This document shows positions 23,096-34,989 of a DNA stretch of 64,000 nt, piece after piece. This DNA comes from Lonicera japonica (Eukaryota; Streptophyta; Magnoliopsida; Dipsacales; Caprifoliaceae), in contig CM038469.1 in the NCBI GenBank assembly GCA_021464415.1, forward strand, positions 59,563,650-59,627,649, read 5' to 3'. A model generated the notes under the pieces. It was not told the origin of the DNA and ran no database searches. It worked only from the letters and a program-made list of their open reading frames with translations. The position numbers and the translations under genes are program-made. Numbering within the stretch: position 1 is the first letter of the stretch; each line of letters begins with the position of its first letter.

Positions 23096-25750
23096 ATTAA
23101 TTTTTTTGCAAAAAATATTATCACACAAACTATTTCACCTTATTTCTGGCTCTATTAATTATAGCCACTTGATCAACGTCGTAGGTCTTGAATTTCAGTT
23201 GTTTTTTTGAATTTTTTGGAGAAGAAATTAATAACTGAGGTTTTCAAAGTTCAATATTGACAGGGAGATTTTTTATACACTTTTCTTTTTGGCTAAAAGG
23301 GAAAAGATGGAAGGGCATTTTCACTTCAAGGAAGGTTAACGTAATTTAGGTAAATTATTACATTTTCTATTTTGATTTAAGAGTAATTAACCGGAAAAAC
23401 TGTCTAAAATCTTTTTTTAGGACCATTGAGTTTTAAGGGTACTTTCGAATCCGCAACCTCCTAAGGTCCGGTGCCATTTAAACTAAATTGTTTGACTTTT
23501 AAAAATTCAACTTATTAAAATAATCTAACTTATAATCAAGTTAATTTTATTTTGGGAGCAGTTAATCATTAGAAATGTGTGAAAGCTGAGCAAGTAGATT
23601 GTTTTGGTACTACTAAAACACTTATCTAAAACACTTATCTAAATCTAAAAGTTTTAGGTTGAGTCTTACCGTTGCATGTATGGATAACATTACTTCCCCT
23701 CTTTATATAATAAAGTAAGTTTGCTAAAATAAAATGTGTGAGGATCAATTATAAAACAATCATCTTTTTAAGGAAAAGAAGAACCACTCATTTAAAGAGA
23801 AGGTAAATAATTATTTTCTTAACTAAATGCTGTGAAGATGAGCACTATATTGAGTACATTATTTTTACCAAATTTCATAAAATTTTATTTTAGAAATAAG
23901 TGAGATAATTATAAAAAAAATTCAACTACTAAAATTTCACATACATATAAATTTTTCATTACATAAAAATCAGCTCTCTCAAATTTGGTTAAAAAAATTT
24001 ATTCATTTATCTTTTTAAAAGAGTGATTTTGAGTGTTCTCTTTAGAACTGAAATATTATATATATATATATATAGAGTTTGTTTTTGGTACAAATTTATC
24101 TTTTTTATAACATTTTTCTAATATAAAAATATTTAGTGTTTTTTATGATGCAAAATTTACCTGAAATTTTTTGTATATATATATGTAATATTATTTGAAT
24201 AAGAGGAGTAGTGAAAATGAGAAGAGAATATCCTGTTATGATACTTTTCTTTAGTTTTCTTTCTTTCTATTAAAAGAATTGATGGGAGAGAAACGGTGAT
24301 TGAAGATGAGTGGAGAAATTTCTATCATGAAAAATATGGAGAAGAACTAAAACATGTGTCCATTTGTCCAGAGACTTCCACTAAAAGCTCGACCCAAAGT
24401 GGGCCCCCCTCTTCTCCTTCGGTGGCAACCACTTTCCACTAATGTCCTGATGTCAATTCTCTTCCCCTCTTTAATCACCTTTTCTTTTCTTGTTTTTTCG
24501 TGACCTACTTTTCTTTTCTACTAAAGCTTTCTTTCTTTTTCCTTCTCAATTTTTTTTTGAACTCTTGCAAAAATAAAATCTCCCTTCTCTTATGAATTGA
24601 TTAGCGTTCTCCCCTTGTGTATTTAATTTGCACACTAATTTATTTATCAATTAATAATACACTTGTTTCCTAATCAGGGGCATAAGGACGTAGAGTCAAG
24701 GGGTCAACCGGTCCACGTGAATGTTTAGATAGTTTTATTAACTAACTATAGTTTATTTGGTGGGCGTGGACGAATGCTTGTAGGTGGGGTGGGGAACTTT
24801 TAAAGTGGTGAAAAGAATATGTGCAATAAAATGTAAAAGTTTAAGGTGGAGATTCGTATTTTCAAGTTATTAATCAATTTAAAGGACAATAATACATTCT
24901 TTATTTACAGTGATTTTGTTTTATTAGTTGGTCTTTTGTTTTATGGTTTCTATTTACCAGCTCTCAATCATCAAATTGTTGCAATCTCTAGAATCGGTTG
25001 GAAGATAATCCTATGAATGATTGCTCAGTAACATATATTACATTGAGAAATATATTTTTAAAGTTATTGACAATGAATATATGATTTAGTGTTTTCAAAA
25101 TATGAAGTATCGAATGAAAATATTGTAACTAAATATGTGATTTTGATTTTTGACGTATATGATGTTAAATATTTTAATATAATATTTTGATTTTGGCCTT
25201 ACTACATTATATACAAAAAATTCTTAAAAATCTATTAATTTGACCATTCTTAAAAATAATTCATGGCTATGCTACCGTTGCTAATTAACAATATATTAAT
25301 TATTTGTTCAAAATGCATGGAAGAAGGGGTGAGTTTTGACGTACCCATATAACTAAAATGGAGTATATCTGAAAGGGATGGTTGACTGGGGGGTAGCTCG
25401 ATCACTAGCTAGTTACTGCTACCATTTTTCTAATATGATTCAACTCTAGTCCTTGATTACGGTTTTTCTTTTTTTCCTTTTTTAAGTCCATTAATTCAAT
25501 GATATTGAATTTTGATTCGTCTCTCTTATTGTATATATAGTGTAAATATGAAAAAGAAAAATATCACTTTTGACATGGGAATTGATCTTTTTTCTTGATT
25601 TAGGAGCTGTCATTTTTTATTATATTTTCAAAGGAGGTTATTTTTTATTTTAAAGTTTACTATATATATATATATATATATGGGAAAGGATTTTACGAGG
25701 ACCAAATTTTGGTTTTTAAACGCGAACCAATCATTTTGAAAAGTAAATAA
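23096..25750. other. AT-rich intergenic, no gene seen
   Basis: Contains (TA)n runs near 24057 and 25663. Otherwise nothing I can support. Confidence 0.55.
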
Positions 25751-26003
25751 ATGAATTTTTTGATGAAACTCGGTGAAAATGATCTCTATGATTATCAGAT
25801 CACATCCACCAAATTTCATCGAAAAATTCAATTGAGAAAGATGGGTTAACTGAAAAATTGATATATATGTGCGTTTTTTGTCGTTAAAATTTAAGATATT
25901 TAGCTAACCTACTTTCCGGTTGAATTTTTTTAAAGAAATTTGGTGAAGATGATATGCTAATCATGAAGATCATCTTCACCAAGTTTCATAAAAAAATCCA
26001 TCA
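25751..26003. repeat. Two foldback repeats (hairpin family H)
   Basis: Hairpin 1 spans about 25751-25833 and hairpin 2 about 25920-26003. Each has a left arm like GAATTTTTTGATGAAACT then GGTGAAGATGATC, and a right arm that is its inverse (ATCTTCACCAAGTTTCAT, AAAAAATTCA). Two more members lie at 29502-29600 and 29681-29763. Confidence 0.7.
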
Positions 26004-26484
26004 TTTTACTCCCTCAAAATAATTAACCCGCATTTAAAGATCAAATAAATACTCCTCTTTAGATCCTTTTAAATTTTGACAATGGTTGAAATTAACATAT
26101 TTGAGTTATTGTACGGCCATTGGAACCACCTATACAAATATAAATACAAATACAAATACTGTAAGTTGCTAGGTCTCATGCATGACCTGATAGCAATTTG
26201 ATCACTACATGCATGGTAGTTGAACATTCAATTATTTTAATAGTTCTTTTTTTTTTTTGTTGGCACGAAATTAACAATTTTATTTATACGTTTTACAAAA
26301 ATTAGACGCGTTAAATTAAGGGTGGTGCTATTTCCACCCCACAAACTACTTGCTTTCACTCCCACTCTCACTACCACTCCCACCAACTCTCTTTTACTCA
26401 TTAACACTCTCACTACTTCCTTTACCACTCCCATTTTAATATACATAGATTAATGATTAATTATATTTAACCATTAATCATTAA

Positions 26485-26517
26485 TCCTCCTCCTCCTCCT
26501 CCTCCTCCTTCTTCTTT

Positions 26518-26550
<33 letters not shown>

Positions 26551-26790
26551 TCAACAATGGTTTCTAAAATTTTACATTCATTTAACTCTTAATGCAACAC
26601 AAACTAATTATAATTAATCATTAATTCTTCTTCTTCTTCTTCTTCTTCTTCTCAACAATGGTTTCTAAAATTTTACATTCATTTAACCCTTAATGCAATA
26701 CAAACTAATTATAATAAATCATTAATTCTTCTTCCTTCTCTTCTTCTTCTTCTTCCTTCTCTTCTTCTTCTTCTCAACAATGGTTTTTAA
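26485..26790. repeat. Tandem units with CTT tracts
   Basis: Three units inside the 1.28-kb element, each with CAACAATGGTTTCTAAAATT, TTACATTCATTTAAC, ACAAACTAATTATAAT, AATCATTAATTC and a (CTT)n or (TCC)n tract. Unit length is about 100-120 bp, varying with tract length. Confidence 0.75.
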
Positions 26791-26849
26791 ATTTTTGCAT
26801 CCATCTACTCATTGGTCCCTTACAACCGTGGCCTCCTTGTATCATATTT

Positions 26850-27131
26850 TAGCTCTCGTTTTCCTCTAAAAATCGAGTATTTTTCATGACCGAGGTATCC
26901 ACTTCCTCGATCCCTCACAACCGAAGTATTCTTATATTTTTAGCTCTCGGGACCTTACATCGGTCTTTAACAACCGAGTATTTTGAATAATTTTGGTTTC
27001 ATAGGACCGAAATTCATCAAATTGCTCGGTCTCCTAGGACCGAAGTTGTCTGAAATATAATCAAATTACACATTCGGTCACCGAAAACCGAATAAGTGCT
27101 TAAATTTTGGTTTCCCGTAACCGAGGTAACC
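26850..27131. repeat. Array of about seven small TCGGT/ACCGA hairpins
   Basis: Short imperfect inverted repeats of about 20-24 nt, each with a TCGGT-type left half and an ACCGA-type right half around 6-8 nt. Examples: TCGGTCTCCTAGGACCGA, TTCGGTCACCGAAAACCGAA, TCGGTCTTTAACAACCGA and TTTGGTTTCATAGGACCGAA. They recur every 35-60 bp inside the 1.28-kb element. Confidence 0.75.
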
Positions 27132-27691
27132 TGTTCTAATGCTCTAATTTTTTGAAAATAAACTAAAGAAAATAAACATCATAATAAAAACAAACATATC
27201 TTTCTTTCATATGTTTTTCTAATTTTTTGCTATTCTCTACCATTCTCTACAACTTAAGGTTTTTTTTGTGTGACATTAATGGAGATTTTGTATGTTTTTG
27301 TGAGTTACTTTTGAATTTTTGTTGGCTTTTGAAATGAATTGAATGAGATAGAATGTGTTAATTAGATCTGAATTTTTGTTAATTATTAACCATTGAATAA
27401 AAATCATAGAGAAGAAGAAGATGAAGAGGAAGAGGAAGAAGAAGAAGAAGATGAAGATGATGATAAATAGTAATTAATGTTAATGAGTAATTAGTTGGTT
27501 GAAAATGATTAATTGAGTGGGGTGAAAATAGGAGTTTAGAACTTTTTTTTTGGTGGGAGTGAAAGCAAGTAATTTGTGGGGTGAAAATAGCACCACCCTA
27601 AATTAATGGGCCAGAAAATTAAAACAAATCCAATTCACATAATCGAAGTGATTTTACTAGTGTTTTGAATTTTTCACTAGCTCATTTTTGT

Positions 27692-28672
27692 AATTTTAAA
27701 AAGGGTTTTATTGACTTAACTTCCTGCGCTAATAGTCATATTTGATAAAACTTTCCAAATAGACATAACTCCTTAAAACTTAACACCGTTCAACTTCTGT
27801 CAATTTTTAACATTTTTTTGACTAAAATGCCCCTATCTTCATCTTCATCTTCTTCTTCTCACTTTCTCTCTCTTCAACCCAAATCACTCCCCCACCGATG
27901 ACCTCTTTCTTCCCCACTGTTACGTTCATCCATTGCCGAAGACCTTCTTCTTCTCCACCGGCCATGTTCACCTCCACCTTCTACACGAAATTGAATATGT
28001 ATGTACAAAACGAAATTGAATCTATAAGTTGAATTAAAACGAAATTGAATCTGTAAGTTGAATTAAAACGAAATTGAATCTGATGGAAATCCAACCCATT
28101 TTCTCTCTCTGTATATGTATGTCAATATATATGTATATATGTATTTCTTGGACCTCTTTGTCTCCCCCTATATATATGTATGTTTATCCTCTTTTTGTAT
28201 TATCTCTCTTCGATTCCGAATCTAATTCTGATTTCGATTTTGTAGTTGATGAACTGTGGTGGCGTGTATGACTGTTAGAAAGAGGTGGTGGTCATTCTCT
28301 GTCTAAAGTTTATTTGCCCCAAATTTTATATGGGTTTTGGATTGAAATTTTAGACCAACGTCGGAGCAAACAATTTCATATTGATTCCCGAATCAAATAT
28401 TTCAGTAGTTACGGGGAAGTCAACCAAACCCCCTATCTTCTTCCCTTCGCTCCTCGGCTCTTTCAATCCGTCATCGTCGGGATTTTCGCCGATCAAGAGG
28501 AGCGAAAATTGTGGCCGATCGTCGATCGGAGAGCAACAATTGAAGGATGAGGTCTAGGGTTAGGGAAACCCTAAAAAAGTTCAAAACGGACGAAAAGTTA
28601 ACGGCATTAAGATATAGCATCAAATATGTTTACTAGTGTAAGGATTAAATCAATAAATTCCTTTAAAAAATT
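27692..28672. mobile_element. TIR element with AAAGGRTTTATTGAYTTAA ends
   Basis: Left arm: TTTTAAAAAGGGTTTTATTG, then AACTTAACACCGTT. Right arm, inverted: TTTAAAGGAATTTATTGATT, then TTAATGCCGTTAACTTTTCG. About 980 bp. The middle has CCGATCGTCGATCGG-type palindromes and TCTTC tracts. Open frames at 28074-28271 and 28314-28550 show no homology I know. Confidence 0.6.
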
Positions 28673-29096
28673 ATAGCACCCCGATTAGACTTCTATTTAA
28701 TTCATTATGTCACACTGAAATGTCAACCAAACCCCCTATCTTCTTCCCTTCGATTTTCGCCGATCAAGAGGAGCAAAAATTGTGGCCGATCGTCGATCGG
28801 AGAGCAACAATTGAGGGATGAGGTCTAGGATTAGGGAAACAACTTAGGTTTTTTCTTTTGGAGGAAGAGGAGGGTAACAAGAAGATAGAGAGGAAGGGAA
28901 TTTTGGTCTAAAAAAAGTTCAAAACGGACGAAAAGTTAACGGCATTAGGATTTAGAAGGATAAGTTTAATAAAAATTATTTAAAGGGGTTTACTCAAATA
29001 TACTCATTAGTGTAGGGGTTTAAATCAATAAACCTTTTTAAAAAATTATAGCACCCCGATTAGACTTCTATTTAATTCATTATGTCACATTGAAAT
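28421..29096. repeat. Tandem duplication of the element's right part
   Basis: CAACCAAACCCCCTATCTTC at about 28421 restarts at about 28722, and both copies run through GCCGATCGTCGATCGGAGAG, GAAAAGTTAACGGCATTA and TTATAGCACCCCGATTAGAC to CATTATGTCACA. The second unit (about 375 bp) has an extra purine-rich insert that the first (about 300 bp) lacks. Confidence 0.85.
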
Positions 29097-29501
29097 GTTC
29101 TCCATACCTAAATTTAACCCATTGTCTCTTCGTTCGTTTCGATATATACTTCTTTGTAACTTTGTAAATTATGTCATATTGGAATTTTCAAAGTGAATCC
29201 AGTCAAAAAAAGAAGTAACAATACTATACACTATTACCGTATCAATACTTCTTTGGTAGAACAATGTCCTTGGTCATGTGCATTAAAAAAAATGCTCTCG
29301 CAATAATTTTATTCTACTTTTTTTTTTGGTCGGAATCAGATTATTGGAATAAATAGAAATAAAGAACAAAAAGTTATATCTATCTATCTATCCATCCATA
29401 TATATATAATTTCGATCCACATCTTCAATTTGTGACTTGACTTCTCTGTCCATTATACTTTCGGTTCAATTTTATCTAATAAAGTCTAATTTAAGAACTA
29501 T

Positions 29502-29763
29502 ATGAATGAAAATTTTGACGAAATTTTAGTAAAATTGATCATTGATTTTCCTAATGAGTTGATCATCTTTACAAAATTTTATAAAAAAATTCAATTTATA
29601 ATAAGATGAGATGATCATCTAAAATGTCAATGGTTGAAAATGAACACGTATATCAAATTTTTATTCCACCTACTTCTGATTTGAATTTCTTGATGAAACT
29701 TTTGTGAAGATGATTTACGGTTACAGATATATATTTCTACCAAAGTTTCATAAAAAAATTCAT
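29502..29763. repeat. Foldback repeats, hairpin family H copies 3 and 4
   Basis: 29502-29600 and 29681-29763. The same arms as at 25751-26003: TGAAACTTTTGTGAAGATGA on the left, and an ACCAAAGTTTCATAAAAAAA-like inverse on the right. Copy 3 is more diverged. Confidence 0.65.
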
Positions 29764-29943
29764 TTGTTGAACTTTCAAACTTGACACCATTAAACAAAAT
29801 TGAATCATGAAATAAAATAATGGAGGGAAAGGAACTCCTTCGATTTCTAAAACCTTATAATTTAACAGTGATAGTTGAAACAGTTACAACCTGACGGTGC
29901 ATATTGGGTGTTATGTGTTTATTTATCATTTAAACTAGAACAA

Positions 29944-29983
29944 TCTCTCTCTCTCTCTCTCTCTGTGTATAATACAAAGCATC

Positions 29984-30018
<35 letters not shown>

Positions 30019-30146
30019 TGTGATGCGCAATAATATATATAGTTAAGAAGTGGTTGTTAATTAATGATCCCATCCAAAAGAAAAAATCTCATCAAGAAGC
30101 TAGCTTAATTAGTGTTGCAAACGAAACAATGAAAAGGACAATTAAC

Positions 30147-30192
<46 letters not shown>

Positions 30193-30206
30193 TGATGATG
30201 ATGATG
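29944..30206. repeat. Microsatellite cluster
   Basis: (CT)n at 29944-29964, (GAGAGT)n at about 29984-30020, and (TAA)n followed by (TGA)n at about 30147-30206. Confidence 0.9.
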
Positions 30207-30629
30207 TTAAAATGATAAGGTGACTGATGAAAATATCATATCGATCATTTGATATTATATTGCATGTAGTTTATATAATTATATATCCCGGATTCATTAT
30301 GTTTTTCTGTGGACCATGCAAAGTTAAGTGCGTACGTGGATTAATTTTTAATTAGGTCATTTAATTTAGATTTAGAATTTTTATTATAAGTGCCCAAATT
30401 AAATTTAGCTGGTTTTTGTTTTTCTTTTATCGGAATTAGAATTTGGTACTCCTTTCGTTTTGTTTCATTAACATATATTACTGTCACATGCACATCACTG
30501 TAATTTTCTCCCAAATTTGTTTGTTTAAAATAAAAAGGAAAAAGGGAACACAAAAGAAAAGGGAAAAAAGGCGAGAGGTTTTCATCTTCCCCAAATAATA
30601 TATGGGATATTAAAAAATGAAACTTATTT

Positions 30630-31240
30630 GAAAAAAGAAAATTGTAAAAAAATTAAGAAATAATATTTTTGTAAATTAAGGGCTTATATTTGACCAAACT
30701 TTAAAAATTGTACAAAATTAACTTTGTAGTAAATTTTTAAATTGTAATTGTGCAAAATTAACTTTGTAGTAAATTTTTAAATTGTAACTTTTTTTATGTA
30801 ATTGTGCAAAATTAAGTTTGTACTACATATTTTTTTGGCATATTATAATAAATAAGTATTTAGTTGGCACAGCGTTAGAATAATTTCAACAAATTATATA
30901 TTTAACACTCATTTATAATAAAATACACATGCTATTTTTTTTGGAATTATGCAAAATTAAGTTTGCGCTCTTTGTTTTTTAAGACATTACTATATATTTG
31001 GGTTTATTTAACTTTATTTTAGAATTTTATAAGTGAAACATAAGAATATACTTGTTAAAAAATATAAACATATCATGCAAAATAAATTTGCATTAAACTT
31101 TTTGGATTGCAAAGTTAAGTTTGCACAAAACACAATTTTGATCAAAACCTTCATTTTAAAACACAATTAATAAATAGGCCATTATTTTAGAAAAATAATA
31201 AAAACTAGGCCCGACCTTATTTCTAAAAAATATTATTCTT
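30630..31240. repeat. Dispersed repeat R, copy 2
   Basis: Second copy of the repeat at 22490-23095, same orientation, with one extra internal duplication of an ACTTTGTAGTAAATTTTTAA block. Ends in the same TTTGCACAAAACACAATTTT stretch. Confidence 0.75.
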
Positions 31241-31254
31241 TGGATTTTTTACAA

Positions 31255-31540
31255 AAAATATTGTCACACAACCGAGACGAGAGAGCCGTTTCAGTTTCCT
31301 TCTGTGTCACCAACCATATGAACCGCTTCCATGGGGGGTTCCAACCTTCTGCGTCACCAACCACACGAACCGCCACAAATAATACCATATGGATGGCCAC
31401 TTTAATTAAAGTTTGAATCACCAACCACACGAACTGATTTATTAAGTTCGAATACCACGTCCATGGCTTTTGAACATGTGACATCTCTAATACAAGTTAA
31501 GAGACGATGCCACTAGGCTACAAGGCCTTTGGCTTGACAT
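31255..31540 (-). repeat. tRNA-derived SINE
   Basis: On the minus strand the head reads GCCTTGTAGCCTAGTGGCAT, holding an A-box-type TAGCCTAGTGG (31510-31520). A degenerate B box, GTTCAAAAGCC, follows at 31465-31475. Downstream are three near-copies of CGGTTCGTGTGGTTGGTGA. Pol III promoter geometry fits a plant SINE; its tail end is not defined. Confidence 0.6.
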
Positions 31541-31730
31541 TAGAATTTTATTTAAATAAATTCTCATCAAAAACAAAAACTTCTTGATAAATATGTGTTT
31601 CTATTTGTCAAATTAACGGTCCAAATTGTAACAAAAATTAGGCTTTCCATTTATTTAATTTTAAGCATGTATATGATCATGTTTCATGCATGGTATAGAA
31701 GTTTTCCTAATATTTAAAGTTCAAAAAAAA

Positions 31731-32163
31731 ATCATCTCCAATGGTAGTATTGATAAGGGTCTCTTTCATCTTAGTCACCAATATTTATCTTGTAAATACA
31801 TTATTGAATATGAATTTTATTCGATAGCTCTAGCTGAATACTTTTCCATAACATAACTTTCATAATTATAAAAATTTAAAAATTAAAAATTAAAGATAAA
31901 AGATAAAATATTAGTAAATTTAATAAAGAAGTTTGGAATAGAAAAATAAAAATAAATTGACATGGCAAGCTTGACATTGTCTAGAAGACCCTCTACAGTC
32001 TACATGTAGAAGGTATCTTTCACAATATTTCATTTTTCTTTACCACGTCAGATCCACATTTAGTCTTCACAATTGCATTAAATACAATTTTTCACACTTA
32101 TCGTTTATGATTCCTATGTAGCACATCATTTCTTTCTAATTCATACTTACATTGGAGATACTC
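31731..32163. mobile_element. MITE family C (CTCCAATG ends)
   Basis: Left end ATCATCTCCAATGGTAGTA and right end, inverted, AGTATCTCCAATGTAAGTA. Non-coding, with interior ACATGGCAAGCTTGACATTG and CTATGTAGCACATCA blocks also seen, diverged, in the insert at 35086-35586. Confidence 0.65.
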
Positions 32164-32226
32164 TTATATTGCCCATAAGATGTATGGGATTACGATGTAC
32201 CTTATCCTCATATGATGCGAGTTTTA

Positions 32227-32694
32227 GGTTGTGTTCTTTTCATAAAATTTTGAAATCACGTGAATTGATAAAATTACAAGATTTTAAAATCTCATGATTT
32301 TAAAATCTCAATTTAGGTGATATTTTAAAAAAAAATGAAATTTTCATAAGTGTTTTATAAATGATCTAAATATAGTAATGTAAGTTGAGTTTAAGTATGA
32401 TCCTTATCCATTTATGTGTTTTAGTTAGATAGAGAAAGTCATAGTAACCAATAACGAAGGAGAGATAGGATTAAAAAGATATTGTTCAAATTCAAACTCT
32501 TTAATTCAACATATAATTCTCACATCAAATCTCAACCTTTTGAGAGGTTCTTGGAATCACGTAATTTACCGGATTTCAAAATTTAACGAAAATTTTAAAA
32601 TATCGAAATTTATCCTAAAAAAACGATCATAATAAAATTACATAAATCGCGTGATTTATCAAATCCTACGTCAAAATCACGCAAAAAAAACATA
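32227..32694. mobile_element. Probable MITE with ATCACG-rich ends
   Basis: Left TTGTGTTCTTTTCATAAAAT then TTTGAAATCACGTGA; right end inverted TGTTTTTTTTGCGTGATTTT. Copies of ATCACGTGATTT-type words occur throughout. Boundaries uncertain. Confidence 0.4.
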
Positions 32695-33649
32695 GATATA
32701 AATATATCTAAGTTAGTTAAATAGGTTTAACTAGATATATTTATAGCTTATTTGTCCCTAAGTTAAACTCTTAATGGTATGGTACTGGGTTTTATAATTT
32801 TATTTGTAGCATATGAATAGCCCAGTCTCCATTCTTCCAAAAATATCAACTTACAATTTAGCCTATTTCCATTAAGATATTTTGAGCATAAAGTTTGGAT
32901 TGAGCGAAAAGATCATTGCTCCTAATTTTTCATTTGGTATTTTTATCTAATTGTATATGTTACGCAGTATGTACGTATATATATTTTTCTAAACTTCTTA
33001 CACAGATTGCTAGTCTCCTTACCCCACACACCTATTACCGCCAGCACCACCTCCACTTCCATGGCACCATCGACACCCCAACGCCCCCAACAACCACCAT
33101 CCATCCAACTAATTATATATATACTTGGTCTAAAAAATAAATATTTTAAGATATTGTGAAAAGGAAATGTTCTCTCCTTTTCTGCATTAACTAATTAGGT
33201 TGTTATCGGGTTAATCCATTTGATACGAAATAATAACGAATTGATTAAGGGTTTATTCTAAACGAATTCGGGTCACTCATTAGACCCTTTAATTATTAAT
33301 TTTTTGTTTAATAAAACTAAACTTTATTAAATGAACAAATGATTTGTACTTATTTTAATATGTATAAATGTTTATCCCTACATTTTACTAATTGTAATTA
33401 TTTACTCATCTTTTTCTGTTGAGAAAAACTATTGAAAAACATATATATTTTTTAATTATTTCCTTAATAGGTACTATTGAGTCGTATCATGTCACACAAT
33501 AATAAAACGAGTCATTTACGAATATGAAAAACTCATCCAATAACTTATTGGGTCGTGTTTAGGTGGCGGCAAAATTTACATAAATTCATTACAACCAGAC
33601 ACAAACCAACCCGTTAATTGGTTTAATTATATACACCTTCTTGTCCAAA
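32695..33649. other. AT-rich intergenic, no gene seen
   Basis: Read on both strands. A 74-codon frame at 32916-33140 ends in a Pro/Thr/His-rich low-complexity stretch and is not convincing. Confidence 0.5.
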
Positions 33650-33957
33650 TATATATATATATACACACATACACAGCTAAGTCTTTATTACAATTTACAA
33701 GCCCAGGTCCAAACTGTTCCGATTTCCTCAAAATCCAGCTAAGCCTGAAGCCCTGAAGTGTGCCCAGTCCATTGCATAACGGGCTACTCATTAAACTACA
33801 AAGCAATTTTGTCTGTTTAATTGTGTTCCAAATAAAAATAAAGAATTAATGGTCCGTTTAATTGCAAAGTAAATAAACAATTAAAAAATGATACCATTTA
33901 TTTTTTGAAAGTTAAGAAAAAATTTTGATTCTTACGATACCAATCTTTGATTAAGTT
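33650..33957. repeat. Old segmental repeat S, copy 1
   Basis: Blocks TTTATTACAATTTACAAGCCCAG-like, TTTCCTCAAAATCCA, GGCTACTCATTAAAC and ATTCTTACGATACCAA occur in the same order at 42880-43260. Both copies precede an UGT-like 3' flank motif (ACAAATTGCTAAAA), so an old duplication of UGT neighbourhood DNA is possible. Confidence 0.5.
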
Positions 33958-33958
33958 T

Positions 33959-34745
33959 GTTGGTGCGAAAAACTATATTGAATCTATTTCGACCACACAG
34001 TCAAATGATGGATGGAATAATTAGAATAATAATTAACTGAACTAAAAAAGACAAGAATGAATAGAAGAAATTCGCCTCATATGAAAATATGGGTTAGTCA
34101 TCCTCTTGTGAATGGAGCTAGGAGCTCAGGCCACTTTGTATTATGAAGGATGAACTTGGATTACAAATTGACCATATGTCTCCAGTTACTCTATTCCCAT
34201 AAGATTACAATGAAAGTCATTCTAAACCACTCGAAGTCTAGGTTTCCTATGTTAGAAGTTATATCGTATGCTATTGAGCTCAATAGTTTTGTATATTTCT
34301 CATGTAATAAAAGCTCGGTTACCTAATTCTTTCTCAGCTGTTGTCACATTATTCTTGGTTGTTGAGAGAACTAAATACTTCTCATATATATATGACATAG
34401 ATGAAACATGTGGGAGAGCTCTCAGAGCAAGTCGAAGGTAATTCCTAACCTCTGCCAGCTCTGATGTTGCTTCTCCATGGATTCTAATGCATTAAATGCA
34501 GTTAGTGTGCATTTACTGAAGTTGGGGGAGACTCAATGGCGTTGGTGGAAGTGGCAGCAGTCGTTCATGCTGTCTGTACTTTTTCTGACATAGTGGTTGG
34601 TCAGAGAGCTCCAGAGCTCATCGAAAGAGCTTTCGTAACTCTAATTAGCAGGTGGCACTTAGGCAAAGCTCTCGAGCTCCTTTCACTACGGCGAGTTTGG
34701 TTGCTGATGTGGATGGCCACGTGTCTTCCTATGGTTGACGGCAGA
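33959..34745 (+). mobile_element. Possible solo LTR
   Basis: Begins TGTTGGTGCGAAAAAC and has a TATATATATGACATAG start-like region near 34384 and GC-richer leader-like sequence with AGAGCTCTCAGAGC palindromes. It ends near GTTGACGGCA. No target duplication found, no coding sequence. Judged only on LTR-like organisation. Confidence 0.3.
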
Positions 34746-34989
34746 ATTAATTTATTAATTCGCATCATTAAAGTTAAAATGAATTATTTTATTTTTTAAA
34801 AAACTATAAAACTATAAAATTGAAAATTGAATTCGAGAAAAAAATAAAATACTTATAATAACTGGTGACATGACTTGAGGTACAAAACTACAAATTGCTA
34901 AAATGGGAGTGAAGTGTTTCGGTTTGAGTGATCAGACGCGGCACACAATCATTTTTGGCACTATTTCTTGCTCGAAAACTACACAAATA

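Larger units (their letters stand above)
26319..27599. mobile_element. 1.28-kb transposon with about 48-bp inverted ends
   Basis: Left end AGGGTGGTGCTATTTCCACC continues through CCCACAAACTACTTGCTTTC; the right end carries the inverse (GAAAGCAAGTAATTTGTGGG, then GGTGAAAATAGCACCACCCT). AAATTA flanks both ends (26313-26318, 27600-27605). The interior holds pyrimidine microsatellites, a three-unit tandem repeat and a hairpin array, with no transposase. Superfamily unclear; the long ends would suit a Mutator- or CACTA-derived non-autonomous element. Confidence 0.82.

Noticed and set aside
28314..28550. Short gene with Pro/Arg-rich product
   Set aside because: Lies in a duplicated transposon-like block whose second copy does not keep the frame.
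31465..31520. Functional tRNA gene
   Set aside because: A-box and B-box words are present but no cloverleaf arms, and the B box is degenerate; read as a SINE.
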